Assembly (NCBI GenBank): GCA_950295325.1
Contig: OX485808.1
Coordinates: 3,042,501 to 3,106,500, forward strand
From: Polytrichum commune
Lineage: Eukaryota > Streptophyta > Polytrichopsida > Polytrichales > Polytrichaceae
Reading direction: 5' to 3'
DNA length: 64,000 bases
This document shows, one piece after another, positions 36,688 through 46,302 of this stretch; the first letter of the stretch is position 1, and each line of letters begins with the position of its first letter. Position numbers and translations under genes: made by a program. A model generated the notes under the pieces. That model saw only the letters and a list, made by a program, of their open reading frames with translations, was not told the DNA's origin and ran no database searches.

Positions 36688-39600
36688 TTAGTTATGATTT
36701 TGTAGGTCTGTGATGGGTTGTCTATTTTCTATTCGTCTTTTGTGGATTAATATTGAGTGTGCATATTGGATGGCAATTATGTTAAGTTGTTTGAATGTGT
36801 TCCTAATTTGTGATGTGGGGAGTTTGAGCTTTGTTTCAAGTTCGTTCATTGAGGGGATGTGAGTTGTGGCTCGGGCACCAGATGCTAATACAATAAGTGG
36901 GGCTACGTTCCAACCCTTTGCGATGATATTATTTATGAGTGGTTGATATTTTGTGATTTTTTGATTTATGGTTTCAGTGGAGAATCTGTCATTACAGTAT
37001 GTGAATTCTATAAATTGAACTGTAATTTCTGGTGTGGGTGCTTCTGGTGGTGGGGAATCGTAAGGGTGCCCTATAATGCATAGAATGTCGGGTTTGAGTC
37101 TAGCGTTACAATGACATCTTTGGGTACCACATGTGCAGGGTAGTAACCATGTTGGTACTGTGTTGTCTTGGGGTAGTTCATTATATGTACCTGCGTTCAT
37201 GAGTATGTAGTGTCTTGTTATTTTATTTGAGACAAGAAGTTTGCGTATTTCCCATACCGCTTTGTTATGTCTTTTTGTAATTAGTGCGTGGATGTGTTGT
37301 TGTTTGCACTTAAGGAGTATATGTAGCCATGTATCCGCTTCTAATGAGTTGCAAATGTTACATGTATGGGATGGGTATGCAATTCTACCAAAAAAGAGTT
37401 GTTTTCTAGCTTGTCCCATGTATTGTCCGGTTCGGAATTTTACTAAGCACGTTTTTTGCTTGTCTGAGATAGCTGGGTTGGTCCAAAAGTCATTTGATAA
37501 TGTTTTGTCAATATCTTTATTATCAAGCCATTTATGTAATTGATGTGTTTGGGTTGCTAGAATGGATAGGTTGTGTTTTTTATCGTGTTTGATGATGTAT
37601 TTGCCAAGGTGTCGGATGGGGCCTTTGTCTGGTGTTTCTTGCATTGAATGCCACCAATCTTTTTGGAGGTAGTATGGCGTGGGGTGCGCATGCTCATGTG
37701 TGGCTATAGCGTCTCTATGTTCTAATTCACAACCCAATTTTGCTAATTTATCGGCTTGTTCGTTACCTTGAATGTTTGTGTGGGCTTTGACTTTGTGTAG
37801 TGTGGTGGTTTGTGTGCGGGATTGCAACATCTTAACTATGGATTCTAGTATCTTTTTATCCGGGTGGCTATTGTGTAGTGTTGGGTGTTTAGTGTGCGTG
37901 TTCAGGAGGTATAAGACATTGAGACAATCTGTAAAGATATGTGCCGGTTCATTCCGGTATGTGGTAGTGAGGAGGTGGAGGGTGTGGTGTATAGCCATAA
38001 GTTCTGCCCTAAGTATATTTTGGAGTCCAGGTAGTCTTTCTGTGATTTTGAGATTTTTGAAAGGGTTATATATACCATACCCTGCTTTTTCTCTTCTCCA
38101 ATGCCCTCGGGTTATTTCTTTGGGTGGCATGAATGATCCATCCGTGTAATAGCAAAATTGTGGGTGGTATTTGAGGGGTAGGCATATGTCTTGATTCGTG
38201 TATATGGGAGTGTTAGAAGTTTGGTTTGTAAGTGGATGGGGGGGCGGGTATATAAGTTGGGACCATTTCTTGCTTCTATTTACTAAGGTGTTTATAGGTG
38301 TAGGCGGTGCCGGTGTGTGAAATGATGTGGGTATTTGGAGGGTAGTGCTAATAGTGTCCATACGATTCGCATATTCACATGATCCGGGGGACGTGTGTTT
38401 GTGGTGTATACATAATATGCGGATGTCATGATTTTCTGTTCGTGGGTTAGTTCGTAATTCCGGGGGTATTGTGGGTTCATCATATGCAATGGTGTCTGCT
38501 TTGAAATGTGAGATAACGTGAGAATCTGGGAAAGGGCCTTCATGGGGGTTGAGGTTGTGGTACCAGTTTGGGTCAGTTGTTATGAGTATTGTGATTGTGT
38601 CTGGGTTATGCTTGGCGGCAAGTCTAGCCCAATGTAGGGCTTGTTGGGTGTCTTTTTCTGTGTGCGGGTGGGCATATCCCATCCCTGCCCATTTATGTTG
38701 GAATGTTGTGCCTATTGACCCGAATACCTTGTCCCTAGAAAATGGGGAGGAGAATTGTTTCAATGTAGTAGGACATGTGATTGGTGATGAGAAGTAGGAA
38801 TGGGTGATGTGGAAGGAGTCAACGATGTTTTCTATGATGGCATTTGGGAGGGTGTATTGTGAGAGTTTAAGGGGGTCGTTTTTGGGCATTCTATATTTGT
38901 ATCTTTGATACAACCATGCCACTTCTTTTTCAAAGGATTGTATGGGGGGCTCTAAGTTGTGTGGTTTGTTTAATGCATTTTGGTATTGTTCCCATAGCCA
39001 TTGTAGTCTTAGTTCGGGAATGGTAATTAGGTGGCGTCCGTCATTATCATAGATGTGTGATTCGCCATATTGGCTTTGAATGGTGTGTTGTGTGCATTCA
39101 ATGTCATTATCTGGGTTGCATTCATTGATATGAATGTGGCATAGGGGTATGTCTTGTGGTGGGCGGACATATCTTGTGTCTCTCATTTGTGCTTCACTAA
39201 AGTTTATTTGGAGAATGTTGGTGAAGTGTTGGTGTTGTTTTTGGGTGTAGTATTGTGTTAAGAGTAGTATGTTGTGATTTATAGTGTTTTGGTTGTTCCA
39301 AGGGAACAAGTCTCTTTGTGGGAGCCATTTATGGTATTTGGTTTCGTTAGGAAGTACCCATTGGCAAAGGTAGGATGTGTAGTGTTTTGTGATTTTGTGT
39401 TTGTCTTTGTATGTGTGAGGGTGGTCGTTTATTATAGATTGTATTGGGAATTGTATGTGGTTTTGTTGGATGTGTAAGGGGGGTTTTGGATATTCCGGTA
39501 GTGGGGGTGGCATGGGGTGTATGTTATGTCTACTTAGGCTTGTGTTTATATGATGATTTTGTATTTTGTAGGCGTCCTTGAGAGTATTGGGTGTCGTATG

Positions 39601-40329
39601 TGTTAGGCAAGTATTTAGGCATTGGTTATGACAAGGGGGTTTACAAAATATCTTACGCGCGTGTTCTAGGGCGGTTTTAACTAGTTTAGTGGGTGGGGCA
39701 TAATAGTACTTGAATTCATCATTTGTCATGAGGTGCGTGCCATTGGGGTGCGTTATGTGTTTTAGTTCGGTTATGTTGTGTAAAATTAATTTATGTAAGT
39801 ATTTAAGGGAAGTGGTGGGAGTTAGTGTGGGTATATGGTGTGCTTGACTCATCCATTGTGTCTCTAATGGCGTAGGGTGAAGGGGGAATTTTGCAAGTGT
39901 ACTTCTAAGGTGAGTGTCACTAGTTTTTTTGAGTAGGTATAATGTTCTAGTAATTGGTGATCTCATGCAATCATGTGGGGTTATTCGTGGTAAGTGGAGT
40001 GATCCGCCATGTTTGGCAAGGATATGTTTGGTTACTCCATTATATATTCTTCCAAGTCTTATTTGGTCGTTGAGGGCATTGATGAGTTGTTCTCCGATAC
40101 ATGTTATATAGGCGTTTTTTAGTGAGAAAGCTTCGGTGCCGAACATATTTTGTGGAAGTTGTGTAACGGCGTTTGATAGGCATTTCGGGAGGCCACATAT
40201 ATTTTTGTGTAGGGAAATTATTCTTTTATCTAGTTTTTTAATAGCGGGAAGTGAGTATGGGACGGCATAAAAGCTATAGGCTATGCCGGCTCTTATGACT
40301 GTGTCAACCATTTGTATTTTTTGCTTCAT
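36688..40329 (-). CDS. Retroelement ORF2 3' part: post-RT region, RNase H, zinc segments, RLE endonuclease
   Basis: 1213 uninterrupted codons. RNase H lies near residues 725-880: YTDGSF (D730), RAELMAIHH, FTDCLN and VKAHTNIQGNEQADKLAK supply the acidic residues and His expected for an active type I fold. Next comes a CNIC..H..C knuckle-like segment (IAYPSHTCNICNS), then CTC and CHC pairs (about 1065-1074). KPDI (1079-1082) and IEFTYCND (E1108) with downstream Lys fit a PD-(D/E)XK restriction-like endonuclease, as in R2- and Dualen-type elements. In the family this nicks target DNA for target-primed reverse transcription. The RT palm lies upstream in the same frame beyond one TAA (about 40395). 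This half looks intact while the rest is broken. Confidence 0.82.
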   Translation of the reverse strand: MKQKIQMVDTVIRAGIAYSFYAVPYSLPAIKKLDKRIISLHKNICGLPKCLSNAVTQLPQNMFGTEAFSLKNAYITCIGEQLINALNDQIRLGRIYNGVTKHILAKHGGSLHLPRITPHDCMRSPITRTLYLLKKTSDTHLRSTLAKFPLHPTPLETQWMSQAHHIPTLTPTTSLKYLHKLILHNITELKHITHPNGTHLMTNDEFKYYYAPPTKLVKTALEHARKIFCKPPCHNQCLNTCLTHTTPNTLKDAYKIQNHHINTSLSRHNIHPMPPPLPEYPKPPLHIQQNHIQFPIQSIINDHPHTYKDKHKITKHYTSYLCQWVLPNETKYHKWLPQRDLFPWNNQNTINHNILLLTQYYTQKQHQHFTNILQINFSEAQMRDTRYVRPPQDIPLCHIHINECNPDNDIECTQHTIQSQYGESHIYDNDGRHLITIPELRLQWLWEQYQNALNKPHNLEPPIQSFEKEVAWLYQRYKYRMPKNDPLKLSQYTLPNAIIENIVDSFHITHSYFSSPITCPTTLKQFSSPFSRDKVFGSIGTTFQHKWAGMGYAHPHTEKDTQQALHWARLAAKHNPDTITILITTDPNWYHNLNPHEGPFPDSHVISHFKADTIAYDEPTIPPELRTNPRTENHDIRILCIHHKHTSPGSCEYANRMDTISTTLQIPTSFHTPAPPTPINTLVNRSKKWSQLIYPPPHPLTNQTSNTPIYTNQDICLPLKYHPQFCYYTDGSFMPPKEITRGHWRREKAGYGIYNPFKNLKITERLPGLQNILRAELMAIHHTLHLLTTTYRNEPAHIFTDCLNVLYLLNTHTKHPTLHNSHPDKKILESIVKMLQSRTQTTTLHKVKAHTNIQGNEQADKLAKLGCELEHRDAIATHEHAHPTPYYLQKDWWHSMQETPDKGPIRHLGKYIIKHDKKHNLSILATQTHQLHKWLDNKDIDKTLSNDFWTNPAISDKQKTCLVKFRTGQYMGQARKQLFFGRIAYPSHTCNICNSLEADTWLHILLKCKQQHIHALITKRHNKAVWEIRKLLVSNKITRHYILMNAGTYNELPQDNTVPTWLLPCTCGTQRCHCNARLKPDILCIIGHPYDSPPPEAPTPEITVQFIEFTYCNDRFSTETINQKITKYQPLINNIIAKGWNVAPLIVLASGARATTHIPSMNELETKLKLPTSQIRNTFKQLNIIAIQYAHSILIHKRRIENRQPITDLQNHN

Positions 40330-40392
40330 GGTGGTTGGGCATGTGGTTAGGAGTTTATATTGTTTGATTAGTTTGGTTGTTGTGATGTGCGT

Positions 40393-41112
40393 TTATGTTT
40401 TCCATTGTAGTGATGGAACTAAATTGATTCCGAGGTAAACATATGGTTCGTGTTGGCTTAGTATCGGTATTGGTTGGTTTCGGAAGTTAATATTGATGGC
40501 CGTTAAATGTGTTTTAAAGGCTTGTGCATTTAGTTTGGATTTATTTGGGCATCTTGTGATTGCGCATTTCGGGATGCCGAGGTCCATTCCGGCCCATTCT
40601 CAATATCTATCTAGCTTGTTCAATTGTTGTTGGATGGATGTCATATTGTTGGATGGATGTCATATTGTTGGATATGACCGCTAGATCGTCCGCATAGGCC
40701 GCGGAGCTTAATTTTGTATTAGAGGTTTTAAAGGTGTATCCGTGGGGTCCGCGTTGTAGCCATCTAAGTAATGGTTCGAGAAAGATGATGAAGAGGTAAG
40801 GGCTTAGCGTATCTCCTTGTATGGTTCCCCTTTGTATGGGTATGGGTAGTGTTTTATCGAAGTATTCCCCGATAAATGTGGTGGTTGATTGTGAATAGAT
40901 ATTTCCTACTAGTGCTACGGCATCTTGCGGATAACCGAGGTCTTTCATAATGGCGAAGAGTCTAGCATGGTCGATAGAGCCAAAGGCATTTTTGAAGTCT
41001 ATGTGTAGGATGTAGATGTCTTGGTTAGTGAGTCATGCATCTTCTAATGCGGCGATGAGGGTTTGAAGTTGTCGAGCGGTGCATCTTTCAGCTCTAAAGC
41101 CCTCTTGGCTAT
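40393..41112 (-). pseudogene. Retroelement ORF2: reverse transcriptase palm, disrupted
   Basis: It encodes QEGFRAERCTARQLQTLIAA (41113-41040), then IQRGTIQGDTLSPYLF, the catalytic AAYADDLAVIS (about 40690) and YLGINLVPSLQWK. A 19-bp tandem duplication (units of ATATGACATCCATCCAACA, about 40625-40670) shifts the frame just after the YADD box. A TGA in the following stretch and a TAA near 40395 also interrupt it. Upstream RT motifs continue beyond the solo LTR. Confidence 0.85.
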
Positions 41113-42088
41113 TGTCGCGCACCTCTCCATGAGGAGTGCCCGAAACACCATGGGCACAAGGGGGACCCCGGAGTGACACCCGGGACTTGTGGCGCCGTTG
41201 GTGAGAGGGCCCAAGTGATCCTAGTGTGGGTGAGGTCCCCGGGCGTTGGGAACGCCTCCCATCCACGAAGACTAGGAGGCACAAGGGTAAGGCCATGAGC
41301 TATGCGTAGCTCATGGCGTGGTGATTCTAGAATGCTCAAGAACACCTCAATCGGATGTGTGAGCTAGGAGTTATGGCCATTTGAGTGGGGCGCTGTCCCG
41401 GGACAGCGCCCTGGTACAGCAGTGCCTGGGAGTGATTCCCGGGACTGCCAAGGTTCAAACAGGCATAACTTCCTCAAGACTTGCCCGAATGGGGCACGTG
41501 AGGAGTCCATCGGCATCTACGTGAAGCGTAGATGAAGATGGAGTGGTTGGTTGCTGGAATCAGACATCATACAAGGAAGTTATGATGGTCTGAAGCTGCT
41601 GGGGGCTTCTAGGCCCAGCGGCTAAGGGAAAATGTCCACTTGGCCCCAACTCTTGGTAGAGAGACAAGAGGTTGGTTGACGGTGGGGTAGGGGCCCCGCG
41701 TAGAGTCCTAGAGGCTTATATGGGTGAGGTGGTGTGGCCTCACCCACCCGAGGCCGAACGGCACGGCCTCCATGGGCTTTGGCCCATTGTGAGGCCATAG
41801 TTGCCTAGTATGCTTCGGGTTGTTGTAGTGTTGCTCCGGCAACGCGATGATCAACATAAGATTGGACTTCCATGGATGGAAGTCCACATCTAAGGAGTGG
41901 TTACCGATTAAAGGGGTGAGTCCCGAAATCAAAGTAGGAGGGTTGGTTCCCCTCCTATGAACTAATGGTCCGGGGTTAGAGGAGCTAACCATTAGCATGG
42001 CGGTATGCAAAGGGTTAGCGACTCGTAACCTTTGCTAGAATTGAAAATTGGCAAGATGGTCAAGGGGGGGCTAGCAAGGGTTGCGACA
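41113..42088. mobile_element. Solo LTR (976 bp) nested in the retroelement's RT
   Basis: The ends TGTCGC...GCGACA form the TG..CA inverted termini of an LTR. The 5-bp target duplication GCTAT lies at 41108-41112 and 42089-42093. Composition is GC-richer than the host and there is no coding capacity. Removing it joins the RT motifs on either side in phase. It is the recombination remnant of an LTR retrotransposon (Gypsy or Copia type not decidable), inserted after the host element. Confidence 0.92.
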
Positions 42089-42709
42089 GCTATCATGTAG
42101 AATTTGGTGTTTTTCCCCGTATGAGGAGAGTATACTAGTGAGCGTGCTAGTAAATAATTTGTAAATAATGTTGGCAAGTGCAATAGGTCGATGATTGGTG
42201 AGGTGATGGGGGTTGTCTTTTTTGTATAAGAGTATCGTAAGGCTCGTTTTCCAAGCTTCAGGTATTTGTTTTTGTTTATAACAGTGGGTAAAAAATAATA
42301 GTAGAAGCTTGTGGAATCTTGGCGGCATATTTTTTAGTATGGTGTTAGGAATTTGATCGGGTCCCGGCATTTTTCCGTTGGTAAGGTTTTTAAGACATAT
42401 ATCGTATGTTTCTTGGTCTAGGTATGTGTGTAAGGGGGTTAAGGCTTCGCCTCTCTTTTCTATAGTAAATCCGTTGAGGTCGTGCCACGGATATTGTCTA
42501 ACTCCACATAGGCATTGTTGTGGGTGATCGGGTTGATAATGACATGTTGGGACGGTTGGTCTATTGCTTATGGATTGTTGCACATGTATTTCTTGTGCGA
42601 TGTCTGTGGGGCTTGTAAGGATATTATTGAATCGGTCTATTAGGCAGTCTAAGGGGGGTGTCAATATTCTTGAAGACTTTTCTATTAATTTTCTTGGGAC
42701 TTTTGTCAT
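42089..42709 (-). pseudogene. Retroelement ORF2: RT fingers and early palm
   Basis: It encodes NGKMPGPDQIPNTILKNMPP, then AWKTSLTILLYKKDNPHH and NHRPIALANIIYKLFTSTL, the early conserved RT blocks of LINEs (K.PGPD, P..W....I.L.KK, YRPI.L). Reading then runs into the solo LTR. Upstream sequence to about 43300 continues the same protein with stops. Confidence 0.82.
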
Positions 42710-43299
42710 ATAATTGTTGGTATTTGCATATGGCTTTTTTGATTTGTTGGGTTGTGTAGTTTGTTGTTATTTTGCGGGCTTTATTTTTAGCTTCTTTGGC
42801 GATGTTGGCTAAGTTGGCTAACCATGTTTCGTATGGGTGGGAAAGATGTGGGGTGGGGGTATAGTGACAGAGGTATGGTTGTTAATTTCTTGTGTGATAA
42901 TGGGGTGAATTCGCCAATTTGGGTTGTTTTTTATTATATATATTGTTTTTTTAATAAGATGGTAGGTAGATAGATGTATTTTCCATTCTTTTTGGAGTTT
43001 CTTTGGAAGGTAGCCTCCTTGTTTAGCAATTTTGTTTGATAGCGTGGGAATGGGTGGGGCACTACATGTTTCTAGGACGGTGGTTATAATGTTGTCGGTG
43101 AAGGAACTTATTGATTGACATGCTAGTTGTCATTGTTCATTTGTCAAGTGGTAATTTTCTAACAATTGTATGAGCTCGTCGATTTGGTTTGAGTTGTCCT
43201 CGAAGAATTTAGTGTGGAAGGTTTCTAGATTTTCCTTGGGTATAGGGTTGAGTATCCTAGGTGGTGGGTCGGGGGTTGTGATTGGTTCTCTTGCTATAA

Positions 43300-44188
43300 G
43301 TGTGTTTGGGGGTATTCGGAGTTGTATAGGTAGATGATCGGAGTTTAGGTGTGTTGTTTGATTTGTATTTGAGGTGAATTGGTGGTTATGTGGGGTTTTG
43401 ATGTAAAATCCATCTATTAGGCTATTTTGTGTGTAATTATGTCTTCATTGTCTTGAAAATGTTGTGTTTGTCGGGATGTATGTTAGTTCTAGATTGGTTG
43501 TAAAGGATCGCCAAAGGTAATCTTCCGGTTGCGGCGGTGTGGTTTGTTGGTCGTTTTGTCTTCCAATCAAAGCAACGTCTCTATTAAAATCTCCACATAG
43601 GATGTATGCGTGATTAGGGTGTGTATTGATTTGATGAGTGATGTTAGTTTGTATGATGGGGATGAGAGGTAGGTCCTCCTCATGCGAAGGCATATATAAA
43701 TTAATTAAAAGCCATGGTTATAAAGGTTGGTTTGCTATGCGCGTTACTTGGAGGAATGGGAATATGTTTGCGGGGGTGGGAATTTTGGAAAGATTACCTG
43801 GAAATGCATGTTTGTTATGTATTAGTAGTAGTAGTCCTCCTCTATATCCTCTATATGTCATTCGTTGGCGTGTGATTCTTGTGATGTTGTGTGTGTTGTT
43901 GAAGAAAAGTTTGTATTGAGGGAATAGGTGTTGTATATATTTTATGGATTTAGTGGCGGAAAGTTTGGTTTCTTGAATGGTGATGATTGATGTGGGTTGT
44001 TGGGGGTCCGTGATTAGTTCTTGTAGACATGGCATGGCAGTGTTTAGTGAGGAGGCATTCCAGGTTATGGCGTATGATTCTTGACTAGTTAGCGGGACCG
44101 GGTTGGGCGAGGGTGTTGAATGGTAAGTAATGGGGGGGTTAGGACGTGTGTATTCATTTATATTTTCGTTATATCTTAGTGCCTCCAT
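43300..44188 (-). pseudogene. Retroelement ORF2: APE-type endonuclease, disrupted
   Basis: The frame at 43718-44188 gives ITWNASSLNTAMPCLQEL, IITIQETKLS (catalytic Glu) and RGGLLLLIH. The frame at 43445-43693 gives YILCGDFNRD (GDFN). Farther on, SDHLPIQL appears on the minus strand at about 43330-43353. Together these are the ordered motifs of apurinic-like LINE endonucleases. Stops and frame changes at about 43700 and 43440 break it. Its presence together with the C-terminal RLE makes this a dual-endonuclease element. Confidence 0.82.
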
Positions 44189-44221
44189 TAGTAGTTGTCG
44201 TGGTAGATATGGGAATTTTTC

Positions 44222-44614
44222 TTATAATTTTTCCATATTAACGGAGTTATGGTCTAGATGTATATAATCATATAATTGTTTGTGTATTGTGTTGGGAGGG
44301 GTGATAGTGTCTTTATATATATGATAAAATTGTGTATATGGGTGTGGGGTGTCTATGTGTCTTTCTGGTGGGTTTTGCAATCTTGACATTCTTTCTAATA
44401 GTTGAGATGTCCATTCTTGTATTGGTTGGTGGTGTAGGAGTGTGTTACATGTTAGAGTGGAGGGACTAATGGTTACGATTATTGCATAGATGACCCTTGG
44501 GGGAGGATGGTGATTATATTGTTGTATGTGATTATACAAGTATGGGAGGGAGTGTATTATTTGTGTATGTAGCGGATGTGTGTTTTGGAAAAGGGGTTTG
44601 AATGTTTCGGCCAA
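44222..44614 (-). CDS. Retroelement: 130-aa linker ORF, unrecognised
   Basis: It lies between the 2A-module ORF (overlapping it by about 58 nt in another frame) and the endonuclease. It is His-, Pro- and Tyr-rich with no motif I recognise. It may be the N-terminal part of ORF2 or of the preceding ORF, separated by frameshift in this decayed copy. Confidence 0.4.
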   Translation of the reverse strand: MAETFKPLFQNTHPLHTQIIHSLPYLYNHIQQYNHHPPPRVIYAIIVTISPSTLTCNTLLHHQPIQEWTSQLLERMSRLQNPPERHIDTPHPYTQFYHIYKDTITPPNTIHKQLYDYIHLDHNSVNMEKL

Positions 44615-46302
44615 GTGTTGGTATTCTGGGTGGAATTTGATCGTATTTGGTAGGAAATATGTTGTTTGTCTTCTCTTGTGGTCAGGGGGTGTGTTTTTAA
44701 TAGGTCAGGCATAGGTCCTGGGTTAGGGTGGATGTCACCTCCTAGTAATATGATTATGGAGTTGTTCCATGTATAGTAGTGTGTAACTTTAGTTTTTGGA
44801 TGTTTGAGGTGGGTGTGGGTTGTGTGACGGATGGTGCTTATATGTGTTATGAAGATTATAATTGGTGTTTGGAGTGTGGATTGGTTGAGTGGGATGGGTT
44901 GGATGGTGTTATGGGTGTTATATGTGTGGTTGGGGTGATTATATGGGAGGGTGGTTGTAGCTTTATGGTATGGGTGGTATGTGTGGTATCCATAAAATGT
45001 TTTTAGTGAAGTGGTATGTGGGGTTAGGATGGTGATGTGGGTGAACGTGCATGAGAGAATAATCATGGTGATTATTATGTAAACTCTTTGTGTGTATTCT
45101 TTGGGGAGGTTTTTGAGGATGGTTGAAAGCGGCCCCGGGTTTAGTTCAATGTCTCCGTGGAGGAGTATGAGTGTAGAGTTGTTCCAAATGTAGTATGTTA
45201 TGATTTTAATTATTGGTTTTTTGTGGTGTGTATGTGTTATGTAGTAGAAGTTGCCTATATGTGTCATTATATTAATGGGGGTGATTGTGTGGGTTGTGTT
45301 GTTGTGATTTGTGTATAGGTTGTGTATTTGTTTATGTGTGGTGTATGTACATATGTGTGATAGTGGGCCCGGGTTAAGTTGTATATCTCCACATAGAAGA
45401 ATGAGTGTGGAGTTGTTCCATGTGTGATATTGTATGTTTTTTGTTTTTGGGGTTTTAAAATGTATGTGTGTTATGTGACAAATATTGCCTATGTTGTTGA
45501 TGTTGTTTATTAGTGTGTGTGGTGGGGGGGATTTTGGTGGTATTATGGTTTGTGCGGAGTTTGTTATTTTGTGTGTGTGGGTATAGTTGTGGTGTGGGGA
45601 AGTGGTGGTAGATGTATGGGTCATATATGTTGTGTGGGGGATATATGTGATTGTGTGGGTTATGTTTTGTGATGTTAGGAGGTTGGTGTGTACGTATGTT
45701 GTCATGGTGAGAAGTGTAATTATTATGGTGTATGCTTGGTTGGTAGAGGGTGTAGTTTTGTATTTGGGCGTGTATGTGGGAGATTTTGCTCCTAGTGTGG
45801 TTATTTTGGACGTAAGTGTGTATCCTTTATTTATATGTAGGAGGGAGGTACATAATAGATGTATGAGTAACATCCATGAATATACTATGTGTGTGCTATT
45901 CATGGAGGTGGTGTGGTATGTTATATGGTGTGGACTTGGGGGGTTAGTGTGTATGTATGTTATTAAAGAAAGAAGTGTAATGAGTGAGATACATGTATGT
46001 CTATCGGTGGGGGGGACTTTGTGGATGCCTATGTATGGGGCAAGTTTACCCAACATTATTGTGAGCTCTTTATTATATATAAAAAAAGTAATACAATATG
46101 TAAGAAAAAGAGACCATTTGTGATGTCCTAGGAGGTCACTAACCATTAAATGCGTTGGATCCTTGGTGATGCATTTGTGGGTTAGTGTGGAAGCCCGGGG
46201 GGGCTTATAGGGGGAGTGGTGGGGTGTTCGCATAGAGACCTTGCGGTATCGAGGGTGGAGCGGTTCTTTGTAGGATTTCCGGTGCGGCGGCGGAGAGGCC
46301 AT
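44557..46302 (-). CDS. Retroelement ORF with three 2A-like (NPGP) modules and hydrophobic segments
   Basis: 581 codons, very rich in Thr, His, Ile, Tyr and Asn. Three internal repeats of about 40-45 residues each end in WNNS..ILL.GDI..NPGP: GDIQLNPGP (NPGP 310-313), GDIELNPGP (388-391) and GDIHPNPGP (527-530). The second fits the 2A consensus DxExNPGP exactly; the others miss the Glu. In viruses and some metazoan and trypanosome LINEs, 2A peptides cause ribosome skipping between Gly and Pro. Several hydrophobic stretches (for example SLFLTYCITFFIYNKE, YIIITMIILSCTF) could be membrane segments. It overlaps the end of ORF1 by about 98 nt in another frame. Whether it was one ORF or the N terminus of ORF2 is unclear. 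Confidence 0.7.
   Translation of the reverse strand: MASPPPHRKSYKEPLHPRYRKVSMRTPHHSPYKPPRASTLTHKCITKDPTHLMVSDLLGHHKWSLFLTYCITFFIYNKELTIMLGKLAPYIGIHKVPPTDRHTCISLITLLSLITYIHTNPPSPHHITYHTTSMNSTHIVYSWMLLIHLLCTSLLHINKGYTLTSKITTLGAKSPTYTPKYKTTPSTNQAYTIIITLLTMTTYVHTNLLTSQNITHTITYIPHTTYMTHTSTTTSPHHNYTHTHKITNSAQTIIPPKSPPPHTLINNINNIGNICHITHIHFKTPKTKNIQYHTWNNSTLILLCGDIQLNPGPLSHICTYTTHKQIHNLYTNHNNTTHTITPINIMTHIGNFYYITHTHHKKPIIKIITYYIWNNSTLILLHGDIELNPGPLSTILKNLPKEYTQRVYIIITMIILSCTFTHITILTPHTTSLKTFYGYHTYHPYHKATTTLPYNHPNHTYNTHNTIQPIPLNQSTLQTPIIIFITHISTIRHTTHTHLKHPKTKVTHYYTWNNSIIILLGGDIHPNPGPMPDLLKTHPLTTREDKQHISYQIRSNSTQNTNTWPKHSNPFSKTHIRYIHK

Noticed and set aside
45587-46123. 178-codon plus-strand frame rich in Val, Met and Tyr.
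   Set aside because: Antisense to the 2A-module ORF. It is open only because the plus strand is GT-rich; no motif.
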